From positions 1,116,001 to 1,180,000 of the forward strand of contig JARGXX010000117.1 of assembly GCA_030374765.1 (NCBI GenBank): a stretch of 64,000 nt of DNA. The letters are read 5' to 3'. Below the pieces are notes generated by a model, which worked only from the letters and a program-made list of their open reading frames with translations, was not told the origin of the DNA and did no database searches. Position 1 is the first letter of the stretch; the number at the start of each line of letters is the position of its first letter. Of this stretch, positions 10,029 through 20,723 are shown piece after piece. This stretch comes from Agarophyton chilense. Its lineage: Eukaryota; Rhodophyta; Florideophyceae; Gracilariales; Gracilariaceae. The position numbers and the translations under genes were made by a program.

Positions 10029-10871
10029 TTAAGTCGCCTTTCTCTTCGTCAGAATCATATCACCTCGTTCCCTAACCGGGCGGCGGATCTTCTTCAAGCT
10101 GGACTTTCCCTGCTCTCGAGTTCGATAGATATGACGACGGTGATTTAAGCGGTAGTCCTGCAGCATAGTCTCGGAAACTTCTTTTCCTTCGTAGAACTCG
10201 TAGGCCATAAGAATGTGAACTATACGGCTTCTGATGGCCATCCACCTATAACGCTCAGATAAAGCAGGGCTGAAGCCGTGCGCAAAACTTCGACCTGGCG
10301 CAAACCCTCGATCCGCAGCAAATTCAGCCGCTGCGGATATCACATAACACCCACAGCTATGTCCATCTTTCTGCAGAGGGTACTGCTTTATGTCAAGCAT
10401 AAAGTTCTTCTTCGACATAACTGCAGAAACCTCGCCATTCAGAATAGTATATTGAAACGCTCGCTTGAATAGAAGTAGAACTTGCTCCGGGCATTTCCAG
10501 CGTGAACTGTCTCCAGAGAAAACTGTAGGCTTTTTCCTTTTCTTCGACCTACTTCCAGGCGACTTATGTCCTACGAGAACCCCGCAATGCTGATTTGAGA
10601 GGTTCAAAGGGACTACTACAGTGTGAATGGCGCAGTTTGTGCCCGTAGCATTCCTTGAGAGCGATTTAGATAGCGGCTTCAGTATCAGTTCTACAATGTT
10701 ATCGGAAGTCATCCGTTCTCTCACCATCCTGTTTGCGTAGCCTGTCAGAGATGTGCCTGTGTCACAGGGACAGATACAAACTCCTGGTTTGGGCTCCATG
10801 TCCATCAGAGCAGAAGTGATAAGATCACTGCAGAGGTAGGCGGTCTTGCTCGAACTATGAACAAAGGACAC
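10029..10871 (-). CDS. Ulp1/SENP-like cysteine protease of the MULE
   Basis: C48-family protease fold, which in cells removes SUMO-type modifiers; its role in transposition is unknown. Catalytic residues fit in order: His95 (LSNQHCGVLV), Asp121 (VFSGDSS), Gln167 and Cys173 in LQKDGHSCGCYV. The given start is a GTG. The same frame stays open upstream to about 11003 without an ATG, so the real N-terminus probably comes from a spliced upstream exon or lies in that extension. It ends in TAA at 10029, followed by the transposase start at 9923. The C-terminus is basic (RRHIYRTREQGKSSLKKIRR). Confidence 0.85.
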   Translation of the reverse strand: MSFVHSSSKTAYLCSDLITSALMDMEPKPGVCICPCDTGTSLTGYANRMVRERMTSDNIVELILKPLSKSLSRNATGTNCAIHTVVVPLNLSNQHCGVLVGHKSPGSRSKKRKKPTVFSGDSSRWKCPEQVLLLFKRAFQYTILNGEVSAVMSKKNFMLDIKQYPLQKDGHSCGCYVISAAAEFAADRGFAPGRSFAHGFSPALSERYRWMAIRSRIVHILMAYEFYEGKEVSETMLQDYRLNHRRHIYRTREQGKSSLKKIRRPVRERGDMILTKRKAT

Positions 10872-11003
10872 AGGACTTTTTTCACGTTCCTCTGCTTCGA
10901 CAATGTCATAGACGTGTCGGTGGACAACTGAAAACCGCAGCTTGGACGATGTTAACTGTAGTCTACCATACTTTTCCAGGTTCTTGTAAAAATCAATACA
11001 TAT

Positions 11004-11346
11004 TTAGGAAACACCTTCTTTTCCATGACTTCTACAAAACAGTTCAAGAACATCTTCTATTTCACAGAAAATGAAAATGTTAGAACGGTTAGAATAAAAC
11101 GTTCAGAAACAGCCTGTTTTCGATACCTTACCTTTTTTATCATGCATTTGTTTAGGAAGAGAAAGAGTTTTTGTCGTGTAGAATCGATATGAAACGGGTA
11201 ACAAGGAATGAGAGGGTTCAGTTCGTTCGATACGATACGGATTGGGGTGATGGAGAATACAATATTGAGCGGCACAGTGAGCTCAGTTTATTGAGCGCCA
11301 AAATTGCGCCAAAAGTTTTGAAATATGGCTAGAAAGTGGACGTCAT
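11004..11346. other. MULE right subterminal region
   Basis: Between the Ulp1 frame and the right inverted repeat. It presumably holds the promoter and a possible 5' exon for the minus-strand genes. No ATG-led exon could be fixed. Confidence 0.35.
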
Positions 11347-11634
11347 CTACATGGCGAGGACTTGGCGCGAGGTGATTTGGGGAGAAGGAGTTTGAGTTGC
11401 GGCCGGCTTGCGCATTGGATGAGAAGAGAGCGAGGACGATGTGGGACGATGTGGACGATGTGTGATTGGCCTGATACGCATATGCGCAAAGAGCGCCATG
11501 CGAGCTCAGAGAGCTCACTCTTAGTAGGGGGCCACGGTGCATTGTACGGTATCTGAAATGCGGCCAGAATTTTAATTGGTCTAAATCTAGTCTATTTCAT
11601 ACGTACCAGACGTCGTGTATTTTGGCCTTTTGCC
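11347..11634 (-). repeat. MULE right terminal inverted repeat
   Basis: 288 bp, inverted match of 5089-5376 with scattered substitutions. It ends GGCCTTTTGCC next to the target duplication at 11635. Confidence 0.95.
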
Positions 11635-12413
11635 TTCGAATCGGTGCAGTCCACGTGTTCCACCCGGTGTGCACTTCCGGTCCTAGCCGGTCGTCAGCAC
11701 GCAATAGCGGTATAGCTTTTCATAGCCCAAGCTATTCCACAAGCGAGCGAAACTTCTTAGTCCTGCGAAGAAACCCCCTTGAAGGGCATTTTCTTTCATT
11801 TCTATCTTAACTTCTTCATTCTAAGTATGCGTTCGAACTTTTTAAGATTACAGACGCAAAACTTCAAAGATTCTTCAAAAAAACACAATGGAAACTGCTC
11901 CATGACATCAAGTTTCTGGCAGCGATCAACATCAACGTATATGAATTTATCTTTGTTCGAGGCCCGTAGTTGCAGTAAAAAACTCCGGAAGTTTTCGTTA
12001 AAAATCAACCTAGGTCTGAGTTGTGCTTGTTCACATCGAAGTTGACTCGATCCAACATAAAGCAGTCAGCTTTCTCTTTACTTCATCCTACCAGCCTGCA
12101 GTAGGATATCATGTGTGGTCGTTCTGGGCGTTGTGAAATGTCTTCATCATGCTTTCCATCGAAAAAGCTTGATATATTACTTGAAAGTGAAACTTGCAAG
12201 CACATTATGTTAGTACGGCACAAGATTAGGGGCGTTTCGTTCAAGTCAGAACTCGAGATGTTGGAAGTACGAGAACGAGAGCCAGAACTTGAAACAGGAA
12301 CTGTAAAACATGGATATCAAACGTAGTAATGGTCTAAGGAATCCAACACATTCGAAACTAATGTGACTTGGATGCACTTCTAATCGGTCAGAGCGTCATG
12401 TTGCAATTTATAT

Positions 12414-12758
12414 TTAATTTCTCCGTTCTTTAGCTTCTTCTATATTCCACTTTTCGGCATGACCTTCAATGAAGCGACGATACCGGTTTAAATAATATCC
12501 TTCTTTCAAGCAATTACTCACGAGGTCTTGAATTGAAGAATCTTCGACTTGATCCGTACTATTTGCAGAAGCGTGGCGCTGATGGTTTAAATTCATAGCT
12601 TGATCATGGCGTATCTTTATCTGGTACCAGTAATATGAGCTATTTTTTCGTACTGCAACAACTTCTTGCAATGTGACATTTTCATACTGTTCCAATAGTT
12701 TGCATTGCAGCAAAGATACTTCCCCGTGCTTCGCGGTGAGCCAGTGTTTGCCTCGCAA
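12414..12758 (-). CDS. Hypothetical short open frame
   Basis: 114 codons, Gln/Asn/Glu-rich, no family recognised, no clear regulatory context. The start codon is an ATG. It could be an exon of a decayed mobile element, since flanking DNA is transposon-rich, or a chance frame. Listed only because its composition is less biased than most short frames around it. Confidence 0.18.
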   Translation of the reverse strand: MRGKHWLTAKHGEVSLLQCKLLEQYENVTLQEVVAVRKNSSYYWYQIKIRHDQAMNLNHQRHASANSTDQVEDSSIQDLVSNCLKEGYYLNRYRRFIEGHAEKWNIEEAKERRN

Positions 12759-13372
12759 TTTATACCACTATAGCATGTAAGTATTCTCCGTCGCTAGACT
12801 ACGATATATTTAGAATTGATATGTCAACTTTAACAAAACGTGTCTGCGCAATAAAACAGTATAGCGCAGCAGTACTTGTGTAAATTGCAGCAATTGCTTT
12901 CGGAAATTATCTGATTTTGGCGGTTGCGTACGAAAAGCTGTGCTGCCGTTTTATATAGTTATTTAAGCGCATGCTGTCGTTATAAGCTTTAGCTCTCAAC
13001 GATGTGTAGATCAGGGGACCCAGACCTGCGGTGGCCGCTCTTGTGGTGGTTAAAAAGTACTTTTTTTTATTCTTCAGAGCCCACAACAATGTTTGGATCG
13101 AGAGACTTTTCATCGTTGCAATGTCACGCAGAATGAGACTGCGGTAGACACGCGAAGTGGTTAAAGGACGCAGGTTTGAGGTGGTGACGCGTGGCGCAGT
13201 AATACAGTTTGAGTGTAGCCGTCTACTTGGCCGCGATGGCTACGATGTTTTAACAAAAACCGTCGGCGGCCAAAAGGGTTTGAGGAACTTAAACTCGACA
13301 ACGGGCGACACGTGTAACAACACGAAGCGCTGTCATAGATCTCGCTTCCGGCTCCCGCGACAATTAAACAAA

Positions 13373-13413
13373 CCCCGGAGCGGCCAGTGTGAACATGGCC
13401 GCTCCACACGGGG
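13373..13413. repeat. GC-rich perfect-stem hairpin
   Basis: The arms GAGCGGCCA and TGGCCGCTC pair perfectly around a 9-nt loop, and outer CCCCG/CGGGG blocks extend the stem with a small bulge. There is no gene next to it. Confidence 0.7.
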
Positions 13414-15015
13414 ACAACGGTACTTTGTCCTGTTTCTTGCGCATTCTGATTCTGTTCTGATAGTCTGGCTGCGACGCGAAGTACAAGAACTACAATAATT
13501 AGAATATAAAAGGTGAGAGTTAATGTGTGGATTGTGGAGATGTTTTTCCTTTTTAGGAACATTTTGGCTTCAAAAGCCTGACGTCCAAAAAAGCATTCTA
13601 TATACAGTTACCTCTAATAGAAATTAGAATTTCTACCTTTATCTATCAGCCTCATTGTCTTTCTACGTGTATTCTTGTGCGTGCTTTTCGCCGACAGCAA
13701 GGTTAAAAACAAACAGAAAATAAGAAGGTAACATACACGTGTAGTGGCAACGCATTATTTTGTTCGTGCTTCGGAACTGACCCTTCGACGGGTAGCCCTC
13801 TACTTTCGGTACAACGTGCAAGCCGGAACGCAACCAGAATGAATCTGCTGCCACTTTTCATGGCAGTGGATCACGGGGAAAGGCCGAAAACAGTTTTGAG
13901 AACAAGAGACGGTCAAGAAGCCGGCCAGCTACATGAATGTCATCCATGCAGGCAAAAGCGCCAAACCGCAATCTCATCTACATTGACAGCAAAAGTGCTT
14001 TTGTTCTCATATCTTTGACAGACACAGGGTGCGAAGATTTTTTTCCTTTTTTTTTGCCACAGGTTGAGACGCGTGCGAGCGTTTCAAGCGTGGCGTACGA
14101 GACGTCAAGCTCAAAGCAATGGATTTGTATGGTCGCTGGTAGCGAAAGACATTGTGAGCTTGTTTACAGAGAAGAACGATTTGTCTGGGCGGTTCGATAT
14201 CAGAGACGACGATTGATCTGTGTCACTATCATGGTTTTGCGCAGTGGCGTGGGAGCGCATGGTTTGAATAAAAAAAATAGTAACAACAGTGGCGAGAGTG
14301 GAAGCAAAATGTGGCAAGGCTGTATCCCACCACCATAACGCAGAGTAGTCTACATATTTGCTTTCAAGTCAGGTATAGTACGTGCTCGCCAATTTACTTG
14401 GGCTAAAACTTGCATTTATTTTAGTATTTTAGGATTTGATTAATTTGTATTCCGCAGATGGTGATCTATCTGACGCCACATAATTCTGTGTGGGAGGGAG
14501 TTATTTGTCACGGTGGGCGGCGCCGTTCAAGGGGAGCAGCAGTGTTTGTCGGTAGCTTTTGGTGAGCGGTGATTGCGTACAGAAGGAAAGTATCGTTGTT
14601 GTGTTGTTGCAAAGTGAGACAAAGTGCCGTTAGGAGTAAGTGTAAATGGATGAATCGTTTGGAGATAGCATTATCGAGAGCTGGAATCAATGACACTGGT
14701 AGTGGGTGACGTCAGAAGAGAACAACAATTGTTTTGGAAGAGAGCTAAGTTGGTGAGCAAGGAAAACGGCAAAGTGATGGAAAAGGTTTAAGAGAGTTTG
14801 ACGATGGAATGGGTGAGTTGGGGCGTCATAATGTTTTGGACGTGTAGTGCGAAATGGCAGAAACAAAAAGGAACAAACGCGGCGGTGTGTGGTATGTGAG
14901 CAACGGGCGACAGTGAGGAGCGCACGAAGATTATACTAGCTAGCTACGAAGGTAACAATAAGAAGGATGAGACGCCGATAGAAAAAGCACAGTGAGCAAG
15001 TGACTCTAGAGTGAA

Positions 15016-15041
15016 GCCAGCCAGCCAGCCAGCCAGCCAGC
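15016..15041. repeat. GCCA tetranucleotide microsatellite
   Basis: About six tandem GCCA units. Confidence 0.85.
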
Positions 15042-15493
15042 ACACACGCGACTTGTTCACGCCACGACCGTTCAACAGCGCCGCGCGCAAAGAAAGCATG
15101 TGAGTTTTGAGTTGTGTGTGTTGTGTGATGCGCTGCCAGACTGTGGAAGGCGCGTTGTGCGTTGTTGCCACCCATTCAGAGCGAGACACTGACGACGGCC
15201 AAGTGGACAGACGGCGTCGCGCAACGGTGGTCACCTCGGTACTTGCTCGCGCAAGTGGCGCGCGCGCGTCAGACATGTCATCCATCGTTACTTGCGTCAA
15301 CTGTTCTCTCATACCGTCTTTTCTCGAGTAAAACGTTCTCTCTCAGCCGTACGTTGAAACCAACACAAACAAAACACAAAAAAATAAATATCACTCATCT
15401 ATACAGTAAAAAAAAACAAAAAAAAAACCAACTACTACAATCCGCCCCTTCTCGTCGAAAATTTCCTCAACCAAAACCCCACCAACGCGCTCG

Positions 15494-18400
15494 CTATTCT
15501 TCCACAGCGCCAGTTGCACGCAGATGGTCACGCACACTTTCAGGGAAGTTGTCCCCGCACGGCACGTCCCACAAGTATGCGTCCTTGTACTCGAGCAGTT
15601 TTTCGTAGCTATGCTCTCTGAACCGCACCGTCTTGTAGCATTTCGAGTATCGTCTTGCGCGATGATGCACGAAAACAGAAGGTAGATATCCAACCTTCAC
15701 ACCAGCCTTTCTAGCGTCCAGGAAGAACGACATATGCTCATTCACCTTGAGAATGTTTCTCCAAGGGTGTGCGCGCAACACATCCACCTTTGCAATCAAT
15801 GCATTGTGTAAAACATCCACCCGAATCGGCACACGCATCTTTTGAATACCCGGCCCGTTGTTCTCGTTCCACACACAAAGCGTCACCTCCCGATTCTCAA
15901 ACTTGCTAACCTTCGCCACGTACCGCGGAATGTTGATGGATATGCGTTCCAACTCCTCAATCCCGGGTAGGTTGCGCACCCGAATCCCCACAATGTCAAA
16001 CTCCTCCTTGCCTATCCCGCCAACAGCTATTCTCAGATCCGTGTCCTCGTCAAACACATGGTCATCATCCAGCAACACAAAGTACTGCGTTGTTGTCAGG
16101 TTCACCATGTGGTTTCGCCCTATCGAGATCCCTGAGTCGGGAGCCAGCATTACTTCTTCAGTGTACGGGTCACTCTTAATCAATGGTGCTTTTGCCAGCG
16201 CAGTCGGTCCGTCATTGGCGAGCAGCACACGTACTTTGGGGTAATTGACCCGGATAGAACGCACCAGACCCAGCACCTGCCTTACTATACTAGGGTCACA
16301 CACATACGTCTTAATTCCAACAGTCACCTGACTCTCGATGCTGCGGTCCACCTGGTCACGGTTCCAGGCCCCATGCACCTTTTCTGCTCTCATGATATCG
16401 GCCACTTCGACGCGCATATCTTCGATATACTTGTCATCTCGCTCCTTCTTTGGCCGCTTGGCAAGCTCTTTTCTAGCCCGAATCATATTGTTCACCACGC
16501 AGTCGCAGAAACGTTCCGTCGTAAATTTCTCGCGAACCTCTCGCGTTCCAGACTCCTGAATGTCCTTAAACATGGGACTGAACTTGGTGACAGCCTTCAG
16601 CTGCTGCACAATAAACGACGACAGTGCGCTCGGGTTCCTCAAATTGGGCAATAGAATGCCGCTGTTTGTGCGAATCAGCTCTTTTTGACCACCCACATCG
16701 GTGCTCATCACTAACAGTCCCGCAGCCATAGCCTCGTACAACACCAGAGCAATACCTTCGTTGTTGGAAGGAAGCAAGAAAATGTCCGCCATGGCATAAT
16801 AATCGCGAAGCTCTGCAATGCCAACCGCGGGCGGCTGAATGATCATAAGCGGGTCTTTTCCTTGCAGTTGAACACGCGTGCTTTCCAGCATGTCCTTCTG
16901 CTCACCAGAACCAACGAACACAAACGCGAGACGCTTGGCTAGGTCCGAGTCCTCGGCCACGCTGGATACTACTTCGCCCATCACATCGATTCCTTTGTCT
17001 TGCACGAAGCGTCCAGCAAATAATACAACAATGGCATCCTGTGGGATATCCAAGTCGTGTCGCAATTGCGAACGGATGAGCGCCTTAGCATCATCGTCGT
17101 GCAGTTGGGACGGCTCAGTGCCAATACGGCACGTCTTCACTTTCTCTGGCTGCTCGCGAATGATTTCCGGATCAATCCATGACTTCATGGAAGTGGTAAC
17201 GTTGTCCGACGCTGTCAAGTGCAGATCAAAATGTTCTGTAAAACTCGTTCCGTATCGCGGCATTCCACCCCCCTTGTTAGGAACAACCTCCCAATCCATG
17301 TGCACCATATGGTTGTAGTCAGCAATGACAGTATGCGGTGAAAGCGCCTTAATGAATTTGGCATGTTCGTAGACAACGCGTGAGTTGCCTGTGAGCACAT
17401 ATTCAGGAGCGCGCGACTCAACGAGATAGCGCAATACTTTGGAGAACTTGTGATTCGGTGCCAATCCAACAATGTCGAATACATCCGAGCTAATTGCGTA
17501 TGCCTTGTTGATCCATTCATGTTTCAATGATATTTCGCCAACCGCATCCTCGTGCCAAAACGGCATTGTGAACACGAAAGTGATGGGCCAGTTCATCTCG
17601 ACAAATCGGTTGGCCACATCGAGCATGCACTTCTCTGAACCCCCCATCTGCATCCATGGCATGATGAACATGACTCTCGGCTTGTCCGAATGCGAACGAA
17701 CTGTGCGAAAAGGCATACCCCAAAAGTCGAAAGAGTTCTTCTGCGCCATGGATTCAAGGGAGTTTTCGTACATCTCGTGCTCTTCCTGACGAGCAGACCA
17801 CTTGTAGTATGCATGCTCACTCCATAAATGCGGCTGCAAATCATCAAGACTGAAGTGAGAGCTGTTCAACGTCAGAAGCGGCTTGTACGTCATAGGTAAA
17901 CCAGTAGCAGACTGCTCGCGAGCAATGGTATAAAGCGCCTCGCGGTAAACGCGACCCTCCTGCAGAAGGCGAACGATTGGTTGATAGTAGTCACGGCGCG
18001 GAGATTCGTCGGTTATTTCTGGCTGCTGTTTGAGAATGTCCGCGTACACCTTAGAGTGAAACATAAGCGGGAGCGGAGATATGGGTTGACGAGAAATTGG
18101 GGAAAGATCTGGCAGAGAGGTATTGACGCGCATAGGGTCACCGTGCAAAGCTGCATCTCTCAACGAAAGTTCGTTGTATGCGAGGGTTCGGACGGACTTG
18201 ACATGTGGGCGAATAAAGAGATACAGCCAAAGTTTCTCCAACGCGGTGGGCTCGAGAATCGCTGAGGTGGGAAGAATGACGTCGTAGGTATTGTCCTTTT
18301 CTGGACGACGGACCGACAACTCCCGAATCAAGCAAAGCTCCATGTCGGGGTGAGCAGCAGTCTGAGAGGTGTTGGACGGAGTAGAGCATAAGTGGAAGCG

Positions 18401-19030
18401 CAAGTAGGATGGGCGAGAAGTGACATACTCTCTGTATTTTGAGGGCGAAATGTGCTTCTCAAGCATGGTTCTCGACGCGGATTCGAAGTTCATAAGATCA
18501 TCAGCGTCGTCACAGCGATGCAGGACGGTGATGTGGGATGGCAAAAGAGACTGTTGAAACGCAGCTCGGATTGAATGCTTCGCATGCGAATGGCAGCAAT
18601 GAGCGTCTTCACACACGACGAACATTCTAAGCACGGGGTCCTGGGTGGACTTAAAGGCAGGCTCCCCGACAACGACTTGTCTGGTGGCTCGAGGCGCAGC
18701 AACGAAATGCGGCGGGAGTTGCGAAACGGACATTCTAGCCGTGACCGAGAGCAGTGAAGACAGCATATGGTTAGGTGAAGAGTTGGATGCTGACATGGTT
18801 ATGAGAACGGAAAAGAAGATGGGAAGAAGGAGAAGTGGGATGAAAAGAAGAGCCTTTGTTGTGGGATGAAGCGAGCTTAGCGAGTCGGAGACGGATTTAT
18901 CGCGACGACGGCGACGCAGTGTGGCTATGGTGGTCTTGAGGTTGGCGCGTAGAGCACGGAGAAGACGGGCTAGCGTGAGACGAAGCGCGTTTGCGAGACG
19001 CGCATCGGCATCTCCCAAAGGCAACTCCAT
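15494..19030 (-). CDS. Multi-module type II membrane glycosyltransferase (GT4 + GT12/GT2-like)
   Basis: 1178-codon frame from the ATG at 19030, ending TAG. I prefer this start to the upstream ATG at 19195: MELPLGDADARLANAL begins a basic cytosolic tail with RRRRRD, followed by a hydrophobic anchor at about 60-79 (LLFIPLLLLPIFFSVLI), the layout of Golgi type II enzymes. The 55 extra residues of the longer form are low-complexity Pro/Ser. Residues about 110-350 are poorly conserved but have a GT-A flavour (YDVILPTSAILEPTALEKLW). From about 450 a GT4 retaining GT-B domain begins (PRVMFIMPWMQMGGSEK); VLFAGRFVQDKGIDV is near 670 and EGIALVLYEAMAAGLLV near 760. From about 900 a second inverting GT-A domain resembles the beta-1,4-GalNAc transferase type (VLLANDG, SIGRNHMVNLTTTQYFVLLDDDHVFD with the DDD metal site near 985). 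It probably polymerises or decorates a cell-wall or matrix glycan by alternating two activities; the substrate is unknown. No intron is needed. Confidence 0.93.
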   Translation of the reverse strand: MELPLGDADARLANALRLTLARLLRALRANLKTTIATLRRRRRDKSVSDSLSSLHPTTKALLFIPLLLLPIFFSVLITMSASNSSPNHMLSSLLSVTARMSVSQLPPHFVAAPRATRQVVVGEPAFKSTQDPVLRMFVVCEDAHCCHSHAKHSIRAAFQQSLLPSHITVLHRCDDADDLMNFESASRTMLEKHISPSKYREYVTSRPSYLRFHLCSTPSNTSQTAAHPDMELCLIRELSVRRPEKDNTYDVILPTSAILEPTALEKLWLYLFIRPHVKSVRTLAYNELSLRDAALHGDPMRVNTSLPDLSPISRQPISPLPLMFHSKVYADILKQQPEITDESPRRDYYQPIVRLLQEGRVYREALYTIAREQSATGLPMTYKPLLTLNSSHFSLDDLQPHLWSEHAYYKWSARQEEHEMYENSLESMAQKNSFDFWGMPFRTVRSHSDKPRVMFIMPWMQMGGSEKCMLDVANRFVEMNWPITFVFTMPFWHEDAVGEISLKHEWINKAYAISSDVFDIVGLAPNHKFSKVLRYLVESRAPEYVLTGNSRVVYEHAKFIKALSPHTVIADYNHMVHMDWEVVPNKGGGMPRYGTSFTEHFDLHLTASDNVTTSMKSWIDPEIIREQPEKVKTCRIGTEPSQLHDDDAKALIRSQLRHDLDIPQDAIVVLFAGRFVQDKGIDVMGEVVSSVAEDSDLAKRLAFVFVGSGEQKDMLESTRVQLQGKDPLMIIQPPAVGIAELRDYYAMADIFLLPSNNEGIALVLYEAMAAGLLVMSTDVGGQKELIRTNSGILLPNLRNPSALSSFIVQQLKAVTKFSPMFKDIQESGTREVREKFTTERFCDCVVNNMIRARKELAKRPKKERDDKYIEDMRVEVADIMRAEKVHGAWNRDQVDRSIESQVTVGIKTYVCDPSIVRQVLGLVRSIRVNYPKVRVLLANDGPTALAKAPLIKSDPYTEEVMLAPDSGISIGRNHMVNLTTTQYFVLLDDDHVFDEDTDLRIAVGGIGKEEFDIVGIRVRNLPGIEELERISINIPRYVAKVSKFENREVTLCVWNENNGPGIQKMRVPIRVDVLHNALIAKVDVLRAHPWRNILKVNEHMSFFLDARKAGVKVGYLPSVFVHHRARRYSKCYKTVRFREHSYEKLLEYKDAYLWDVPCGDNFPESVRDHLRATGAVEE

Positions 19031-19052
19031 TGCGGCGACGGAAGCAGAGAAA

Positions 19053-19084
19053 GGGGGTGGGAGGGGGGGGGGGGAGGGGAAGGA
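19053..19084 (+). promoter_or_regulatory. G-tract just upstream of the glycosyltransferase start codon
   Basis: Plus-strand G blocks include a run of 12 G (19063-19074) flanked by GGGGG, GGG and GGGG, 23-54 bp upstream of the chosen ATG. It could form a G-quadruplex on the template strand; in the mRNA it is C-rich. CACGTG boxes lie farther upstream, near 19240 and 19277. A regulatory role is inference. Confidence 0.4.
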
Positions 19085-20723
19085 TGGGCGGAGGGGCGGA
19101 GAAGGGAAAAGGACGACGGATGAGGGCGGAAGAATGCGGGGACGGGAATGTGCGGAGTTGGGAAGGCTTGAGTGAAGATAACTTGTTGCGCACATCGATC
19201 ACTGACTGCCTTATGAAGGCAGGTGGCTTGCCAAGCGTGACACGTGCGCTGTGGATTACAGAGACACGCGCGGGGCACGTGCCACGCGCCGTGACTGGGG
19301 GATGTGAGGGGCACGGGTGGAGCAGCGGGCGGTGCAACGGGACATTGAGACTTGAATTATGTGGATGGCTGCTAGTGTAAGCCGTCGGCCGCTCATCCCC
19401 GTCAGGCGCTGCCGCCTTGGGAAGCGGCCGCCTTGGCAAGTCTGAGTGATTGTCTTGCGAAGCTGCCACCTTGGAAAGCGCGTTGCGGTGGGGAAGCGCA
19501 ACACTTCGGGAAACGCTTAGCGAATCGCGCAATTCAGAGCACGAGGTCCGCTACGTAGAGCGCGGTCGTCCCATATGCTGCTTCGCTCAATTCATATTTC
19601 ATCATCTTGCGCAGTGCCTCCCATTGAGGAAGAGATTGTGCTGCCTCTGTTACGCGCCGCGCCTGCCACGCGCTGGCACCCCAGTGCGTGCACACGGTGC
19701 AGCCCTTTCCTCCTCACTCATCCAACGCGCTCATTGCTGCTTCGCGCTCGCTGCGCTCACGCTGTGTACTCGCTGTCGTCACTACCACTGTGCTCGTGTC
19801 TGCCGCCAGCCTGACACACGTCCCCGTAGGCCTGAATCGCGTGCTTTGTCGTACTTTGTCGCGCTGTTGAATTCAATTGTCCGGTGAAACCACTACCCGA
19901 GCCCGAGCTGCTTGGCCATTTCGTCGATTGCTTGAATGCCACCCTTGACATCCAATCAGCTGACTAACGTTTGCGACAGTTCTTCCTCCTCGACAACTGC
20001 TCGCGCCTCCGGATCAATCCCCACATCAGGTGTCCACCCCATCGCATCTAACATTACTCCTTCCTCGCCCCAGCGCCTCACAACGCTCTCCCGCCATTGC
20101 GGTCACCATCATGATCATTAAAGCAGCAACCACTGAGCCCCGTGTCACGTCATTATGAGCGTGTCCAGCAACAACAATATTTATACCGCTGCCGTACAGC
20201 CGAGTAACTTCATCAGCTCAGAACCTGCAACTGATACTGTGACCAAATATATTTGGCCGCCACGGACGTCTACAAGGCGTGACAGTCTCGCTACAAGATG
20301 CGGAGCACATCTAGCTTTACTCGATTTACACAACTCGTTCAAATTGCTGTGCTTCATCGTTACCCCGGCTTTGATGCAGTAATTCATTACCGTCTTGATC
20401 CATTTTTACACATCTACACATTACTCGTATTTTTCATATGTAGTTCTCCTTCCCGATCAGACCACTGTGCGGTAGAAAACAGTCCACCGCCACTTTCAGC
20501 TCATCTCGTACCCATGGCTGCGATAACAGACCACCAGCATAGAAACCTCCAAGAGCAAGAATATTTTTGCACATGCAGCAGGATTGTGGGGTGACGTCCT
20601 TAGGAGCAAAATTCCGATATACCAATGAAAAGATGGACTGTGGTGAGCTACTGTACGTTCAGATATATCCGCTAGATTCTCGTGACATTGCTCAGTTTCA
20701 CCAGAGCCTACAACACTCCGCAG
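19085..20723. other. GC-rich upstream region, no recognised gene
   Basis: Presumed promoter and 5' region of the glycosyltransferase. A short degenerate direct repeat of CGCCTTGG / GGAAGCG words spans 19410-19500. Plus-strand frames such as 19450-19887 have a strongly biased Arg/Cys/Ala composition and look like GC-driven chance frames. Confidence 0.45.

Larger units (their letters stand above)
5079..11644 (-). mobile_element. Kaonashi-type Mutator-like element (MULE) with Ulp1 protease
   Basis: The element itself runs 5089-11634. Both ends start GGCAAAAGGCCAAAATACAC and continue as 288-bp inverted repeats. It is flanked by near-identical direct repeats TTCGCATCGG (5079-5088) and TTCGAATCGG (11635-11644), matching 9 of 10, as expected for the 9-10-bp target duplication of Mutator-type transposition. 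Inside, all coding is on the minus strand: an Ulp1-like cysteine protease, then a large MULE transposase with FAR1-like and SWIM zinc fingers. MULEs that carry an Ulp1 gene are known in plants as Kaonashi or KI-MULEs. The single mismatch in the target duplication and the near-identical inverted repeats suggest a fairly recent insertion. It lies at the edge of the upstream region of the left gypsy element. Confidence 0.93.
11645..15493. other. Gene-poor region between MULE and glycosyltransferase gene
   Basis: No protein family is recognised. Weak minus-strand open stretches occur at 11802-12008 and 12414-12758. Their composition is protein-like (for example KDKFIYVDVDRCQKLDV), but they have no domain or supported start. 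A GC-rich hairpin is at 13373-13413, a CCAG-type tetranucleotide repeat at 15016-15041 and an A-rich tract at 15370-15430, just past the glycosyltransferase stop codon. Confidence 0.5.

Noticed and set aside
5079-11644. The 288-bp inverted repeats as LTRs or a foldback element.
   Set aside because: They are inverted, flanked by a 9-10-bp duplication, and enclose a MULE transposase, so they are transposon ends.
18897-19532. Overlapping frames around the glycosyltransferase 5' end, and the longer start at 19195.
   Set aside because: Pro/Ser- or Arg-rich low-complexity translations of GC-rich DNA. The ATG at 19030 gives a normal type II signal anchor.
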